Shown: positions 6,270-8,929 of the stretch, piece after piece
How the letters are laid out: each line of letters starts with the position of its first letter
Numbering within the stretch: the stretch's first letter is position 1
From: JBJSXF01 sp046086225
Lineage (GTDB): Bacteria; Actinomycetota; Acidimicrobiia; IMCC26256; PALSA-610
Assembly: GCA_046086225.1 (NCBI GenBank)
Contig: JBJSXF010000127.1
Span: 1 to 8,929, forward strand
Direction of reading: 5' to 3'
Length of the DNA: 8,929 nt
The notes under the pieces: model-generated
What the model was told of the DNA's origin: nothing
What the model saw: the letters and a program-made list of their open reading frames with translations, nothing else
The model's database searches: none
Made by a program: the position numbers and the translations under genes

Positions 6270-6971
6270 TCAGAGGTGCGCGCCGACGAGCGACCCGATG
6301 CCGTAGGTGATCGCCATCGACGCGGCCGACAGCAGCACCGTTCGCAGTGCGGCCGGGCCGCGGGGGGCACCGCCGAGTTGGGCGCCGACGACGCCGAGCA
6401 CTGCGAGGGCCACGAGGGTGACGGTCGCGGTGGCGGCGATGCGCACCGAGGCCCCGACGCCGATGATCGTGAGGAACGGCACGAGCGCGCCGATCGTGAA
6501 GGCGAGGGCCGAGGTCCACGCGGCTTGGAACGGCCGGGCGGTCGAGATCTCGGTGATGCCGAGCTCGTCGCGGGCGTGGGCGGCGAGGGCGTCGTGGGCC
6601 ATGAGTTGTTCGGCGACGAGGCGGGCCAGGCCGGGCTCGACCCCCCGCCCCTCGTAGATCCGGGCCAGCTCGCGCAACTCGGACGTGCGGTGCTTCTCGA
6701 TCGCCTCGGCCTCGACCCGGAGATCGGCCTCCTCGGCGTCGCGCTGCGAGCTCACCGAGATGAACTCACCCGCCCCCATCGACATGGCCCCGGCGACGAG
6801 ACCGGCGAGTCCGGCGGCGACGAGGAAGGAGCGGGTCGCATCGGCCGCCGCGACCCCGACCAGGAGGCCGGCGGTGGAGACGATGCCGTCGTTCGCGCCC
6901 AGCACCGCCGCCCGCAGCCAGCCGGCCCGGTGGCTGCGGTGGGACTCGTCGATGTGGGCCGCGACCGACAC
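6270..6971 (-). CDS. VIT1/CCC1-family Fe(II)/Mn(II) transporter
   Basis: An integral membrane protein of the vacuolar-iron-transporter family, which moves Fe2+ or Mn2+ out of the cytoplasm and protects against metal excess. At 233 aa it is full length. It opens with a His-rich segment (H6, H11, H14), then GWLRAAVLGANDGIVSTAG in the first membrane helix with the conserved Asp (D28). The second helix has AMSMGAGEF with transport-site Met and Glu (M63, M65, E69). A soluble, Glu-rich stretch (about 77-145, containing EEADLRVEAEAIEKH) matches the cytoplasmic metal-binding domain. Three hydrophobic helices follow (about 150-170, 178-198, 210-230), giving five in all. The start is GTG at 6971; no strong Shine-Dalgarno is seen, but TAGGTT ends 6 nt upstream. 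It is divergent from the thiolase gene, sharing a 90-bp control region. No metal-responsive operator was recognised. Confidence 0.93.
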   Translation of the reverse strand: MSVAAHIDESHRSHRAGWLRAAVLGANDGIVSTAGLLVGVAAADATRSFLVAAGLAGLVAGAMSMGAGEFISVSSQRDAEEADLRVEAEAIEKHRTSELRELARIYEGRGVEPGLARLVAEQLMAHDALAAHARDELGITEISTARPFQAAWTSALAFTIGALVPFLTIIGVGASVRIAATATVTLVALAVLGVVGAQLGGAPRGPAALRTVLLSAASMAITYGIGSLVGAHL

Positions 6972-6977
6972 GGGGGC

Positions 6978-6983
6978 AACCTA
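6978..6983 (-). promoter_or_regulatory. Possible -10 box (TAGGTT) for leaderless VIT transcript
   Basis: On the minus strand TAGGTT is followed by 6 nt and then the GTG start, the right distance for transcription to begin at or next to the start codon. The surrounding sequence resembles that before the esterase (12 of 15 positions alike). No -35 was found. Confidence 0.4.
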
Positions 6984-7027
6984 CCGCCGGGTCGGCGGGG
7001 ACACCGCTCTCGAGCGACCGCCCCGGC

Positions 7028-7033
7028 TACCCT
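7028..7033 (+). promoter_or_regulatory. Possible -10 box (TACCCT) of the thiolase gene
   Basis: TACCCT fits TAnnnT and lies 28 nt before the ATG, leaving room for a short leader with the GGAGG ribosome binding site at 7053-7057. No -35 hexamer is convincing. Confidence 0.3.
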
Positions 7034-7052
7034 CCCCTCCGCACCAGAACCC

Positions 7053-7057
7053 GGAGG
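7053..7057 (+). promoter_or_regulatory. Shine-Dalgarno (GGAGG) of the thiolase gene
   Basis: GGAGG followed by GGAC and the ATG at 7062. It decides the start, since the open frame continues far upstream to 6276 through the antisense of the transporter gene. Confidence 0.8.
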
Positions 7058-7061
7058 GGAC

Positions 7062-8264
7062 ATGCCCGAAGCAGTCATCGTCGCAACCGCCCGCACGCCG
7101 ATCGGGCGGGCCAACAAGGGCTCGCTCACCGAGTGCCGTCCCGACGACCTCTCGGCGCTCATCATCGACGCCGTGCTGGCCAAGGTGCCGGCCCTCGACC
7201 GGTCGCTGGTCGAGGACGTCATCTGGGGTTGCGGCCAGCCGGCCGGTGAGGCGGGCACCAACATCGCCCGCGTGGCGGCGATCCTCGCCGGGGTCGACGC
7301 CCCGGGCGTGACTGTCAACCGCTACTGCTCGTCGTCGCTGCAGACGATCCGCATGGCTGCGCACGCGATCAAAGCGGGCGAGGGTGACGTGTTCGTCGCC
7401 GGTGGCGTGGAGACCGTGAGCCGCTTCATGAACGGCATGGCCGACGGCGGCCCGGCGAACGACAAGTTCTCCGAGGCCCGGGGCCGCACCAAGGAGCGTT
7501 CGGACGCCGGGTCGGCGACCTGGACGCCGCCGGCGGGCCTCCCCGACGTGTACATCGCGATGGGTCAGACCGCCGAGAACGTCGTGCAGGCCGAGAACGT
7601 CGACCGGGGCGAGATGGACGAGTTCGCGGCCCGTTCGCAGCGGCTCGCGGTCGAGCACCAGGAGAACGGCTTCTTCGAGCGGGAGATCACCCCGGTGACC
7701 CTCGCCGACGGCACGGTCGTGACGAAGGACGACGGCCCCCGGGCCGGCACCACGGTCGAGAAGCTCGCGAGCCTGCCCCCGGTCTTCCGGCCCGACGGTC
7801 AGGTCACTGCGGGCAACGCCTGCCCGCTCAACGACGGCGCCGCCGCGGTGGTCGTGATGAGCGACACCAAGGCCGCGGCCCTCGGCATCACGCCGCTCGC
7901 CCGGATCGTGGCGTCGGGCGTGAGCGCGCTCAACCCCGAGATCATGGGTCTCGGTCCGATCGACGCGTCGCGGCAGGCCCTCGGCCGGGCCGGGCTCTCG
8001 ATCGACGACATCGACCTGGTGGAGATCAACGAGGCCTTCGCGGCCCAGGTGCTGCCGTCGGCGAAGCACCTCGGCATCCCGATGGAGAAGCTCAACGTGC
8101 ACGGGGGCGGCATCGCCCTCGGTCACCCGTTCGGCATGACCGGTGCCCGCATCATGACGACGCTCATCAACGGCTTGGAGACCGAAGGCGGTCGCTACGG
8201 CCTGGAGACCATGTGCGTCGGCGGCGGCCAGGGCATGGCGATGATCGTGGAGCGCCTCGGCTAA
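7062..8264 (+). CDS. Thiolase family protein (acetyl-CoA C-acyltransferase)
   Basis: Catalyses reversible Claisen condensation or thiolysis of 3-oxoacyl-CoA with CoA, as in beta-oxidation or acetoacetyl-CoA formation. It is 400 aa, the standard size. It begins with EAVIVATARTPIGR. The acyl-accepting nucleophile is in NRYCSSSLQT (C89), NEAFAAQ (323-329) supplies the conserved Asn/Glu, GGGIALGHPFGMTGAR has the catalytic His (H355), and MCVGGGQGM has the second Cys (C385). All four active-site elements are present. Whether it is a degradative (FadA-like) or biosynthetic thiolase cannot be decided here: no beta-oxidation partner such as FadB or an acyl-CoA dehydrogenase lies next to it. It is the only gene in the window ending in TAA, and is followed 9 bp later by a strong hairpin, so it is probably monocistronic. 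Confidence 0.95.
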   Translation: MPEAVIVATARTPIGRANKGSLTECRPDDLSALIIDAVLAKVPALDRSLVEDVIWGCGQPAGEAGTNIARVAAILAGVDAPGVTVNRYCSSSLQTIRMAAHAIKAGEGDVFVAGGVETVSRFMNGMADGGPANDKFSEARGRTKERSDAGSATWTPPAGLPDVYIAMGQTAENVVQAENVDRGEMDEFAARSQRLAVEHQENGFFEREITPVTLADGTVVTKDDGPRAGTTVEKLASLPPVFRPDGQVTAGNACPLNDGAAAVVVMSDTKAAALGITPLARIVASGVSALNPEIMGLGPIDASRQALGRAGLSIDDIDLVEINEAFAAQVLPSAKHLGIPMEKLNVHGGGIALGHPFGMTGARIMTTLINGLETEGGRYGLETMCVGGGQGMAMIVERLG

Positions 8265-8273
8265 ATCGGTCGG

Positions 8274-8297
8274 GGGCGTCGGCCGGCGCCGACGCCC
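8274..8297 (+). terminator. Strong GC hairpin after the thiolase gene
   Basis: A perfect 10-bp stem (GGGCGTCGGC at 8274-8283, its complement at 8288-8297) with a CGGC tetraloop starts 9 bp past the thiolase stop, inside the 52-bp gap before the next gene. There is no U-run, which is common for high-GC actinobacterial terminators. It probably separates the two same-strand genes. Confidence 0.55.
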
Positions 8298-8316
8298 GTG
8301 GGGAGGGCAGGCGGAG

Positions 8317-8929
8317 ATGGGTGCGATCGGTCGGCGGTTGAGTTCCGTCGTCGCCGTCGTGGCGACCATCGCGGCCGGGCTCGCGGTCGGTGTCGCCCCG
8401 TTAACGGGCGCCGCTCACGCCGGGGCAGCGACGAAGCCGACGCTGCGCATGGCGGTGCTCGGCGACTCGTACTCGGCGGGGGTCGGGGTCGGGCTCGTCG
8501 GGACCGGGTGCGACCGGGACCGACTCGCCTGGGGTCCGCGCGCGTACAACGAGCTGCTCGGGAGCCGCTACACCCTCGGGTCGCTCAAGTTCGTGGCGTG
8601 CAGCGGCTATACGTCCGATCAGATCACCGCGAACCAGCTCGGTGCCGTCACATCGTCGACGAACATGGTGACCCTCACGGCGGGCGGCAACGACATCGGC
8701 TTCGGGGCGAAGGTGTTTGCGTGCGTTCTCCACAACTGCCCGTCGTCTCTGTTGAGCCTCTCGGCGAGCTCGGCGGAACGGCCTCGCCAGACCTGGATCG
8801 GTCTGCGAGCGAAGCTCGCTGATCTCTACGTCCGGATCCGCCAGCGCATGGCGCCGGGCGGGAAGCTCTTCGTGGCGACCTACCCCATCCCGTTCGCCGA
8901 GGTGGATCACGGCTGCGCGGGGTTCCTCC
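8317..8929 (+). CDS. Secreted SGNH/GDSL-type hydrolase, C-terminus beyond window
   Basis: An exported esterase/lipase-like hydrolase; 204 residues are visible and the frame runs off the window end. An n-region with RR (6-7), a hydrophobic core (about 10-30) and an AHA-G site predict signal-peptide cleavage after residue 35. SGNH blocks follow: GDSYSAG with the nucleophile (S51), ACSGY with the block-II Gly (G97), and GGND with the oxyanion Asn (N125). The block-V Asp-x-x-His is not yet reached. Cysteines at 65, 95, 136, 141 and 200 suggest disulfides, as in secreted actinobacterial GDSL lipases. ATG at 8317 is chosen because it directly precedes the signal peptide and GGAGG lies at 8302-8306. 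Codon 29 is a rare TTA, and codons near 8715-8780 are less GC-biased than in neighbouring genes. Substrate unknown. Confidence 0.9.
   Translation, partial: MGAIGRRLSSVVAVVATIAAGLAVGVAPLTGAAHAGAATKPTLRMAVLGDSYSAGVGVGLVGTGCDRDRLAWGPRAYNELLGSRYTLGSLKFVACSGYTSDQITANQLGAVTSSTNMVTLTAGGNDIGFGAKVFACVLHNCPSSLLSLSASSAERPRQTWIGLRAKLADLYVRIRQRMAPGGKLFVATYPIPFAEVDHGCAGFL

Noticed and set aside
6199..6273. Inverted CTGACCG ... CGGTCAG flanking the gap between the convergent genes, resembling the inner arms of the 4796-4823 operator
   Set aside because: The arms are about 60 bp apart, each contains or overlaps a gene's TGA stop, and the outer GAGTAC arms are missing. Probably coincidence.
6276..7061. Upstream extension of the thiolase frame
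   Set aside because: It runs antisense through the VIT transporter gene, has no family similarity, and the thiolase has a clear GGAGG-preceded ATG at 7062.
8274..8297. Reading the post-thiolase hairpin as an operator for the SGNH gene
   Set aside because: The centre is a non-symmetric 4-nt loop, and the position just after a stop codon fits a terminator better.
1..8929. Mobile element, CRISPR, tRNA, phage or defence system
   Set aside because: No transposase, integrase, terminal repeats, spaced direct repeats, cloverleaf or defence-type domains were seen. The gene content is ordinary chromosomal metabolism.

Overview
The window is very GC-rich (close to 70% by eye) and densely packed, with short gaps, GTG as well as ATG starts, and stop/start overlaps. 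It carries a typical aerobic high-GC actinobacterial gene set: aldehyde dehydrogenase, TetR regulator, phytanoyl-CoA dioxygenase-like oxygenase, gamma-carbonic-anhydrase-like protein, VIT/CCC1 transporter, thiolase and secreted SGNH hydrolase. The best guess is an actinomycete outside the classic model genera, possibly Acidimicrobiia. That is inference from composition and gene style; no rRNA or marker gene is present. I see no tRNA, rRNA, CRISPR array, transposase, integrase or other sign of a mobile element.

Layout. 1-1500 (+): NAD(P)-dependent aldehyde dehydrogenase with an odd Ala/Pro-rich N-terminal extension built on a perfect 27-bp tandem duplication. It converges on a minus-strand block read from about 4800 down to 1540: alpha/beta hydrolase, small cupin, TetR regulator, type-B carboxylesterase. 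The first three genes are joined by 4-bp stop/start overlaps (ATGA, GTGA), and the esterase follows after 11 bp. Just upstream of the block, at 4796-4823, is a 28-bp near-perfect palindrome that looks like the operator of the encoded TetR protein. I read this as a self-regulated, substrate-inducible operon for hydrolysing an unknown ester or similar small molecule.

4874-5671 (-): PhyH-type Fe(II)/2-oxoglutarate dioxygenase, divergent from a left-handed-beta-helix gamma-carbonic-anhydrase-like gene (5684-6202, +), with only 12 bp between the two start codons. The carbonic-anhydrase-like protein has Glu where the third zinc-ligand His is usual. 6270-6971 (-): VIT/CCC1-family Fe/Mn transporter. 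7062-8264 (+): complete thiolase with all catalytic residues. 8317 to the end (+): start of an exported SGNH/GDSL hydrolase cut by the window edge.

Expression signals. Four minus-strand genes that begin transcription units or could be transcribed separately have no Shine-Dalgarno sequence but carry a TAnnnT hexamer 6-9 nt before the start codon, which fits leaderless transcription. The plus-strand genes whose upstream regions are visible have GGAGG-type ribosome binding sites. Hairpins follow the aldehyde dehydrogenase, the dioxygenase and the thiolase. All intergenic stretches are under 100 bp.
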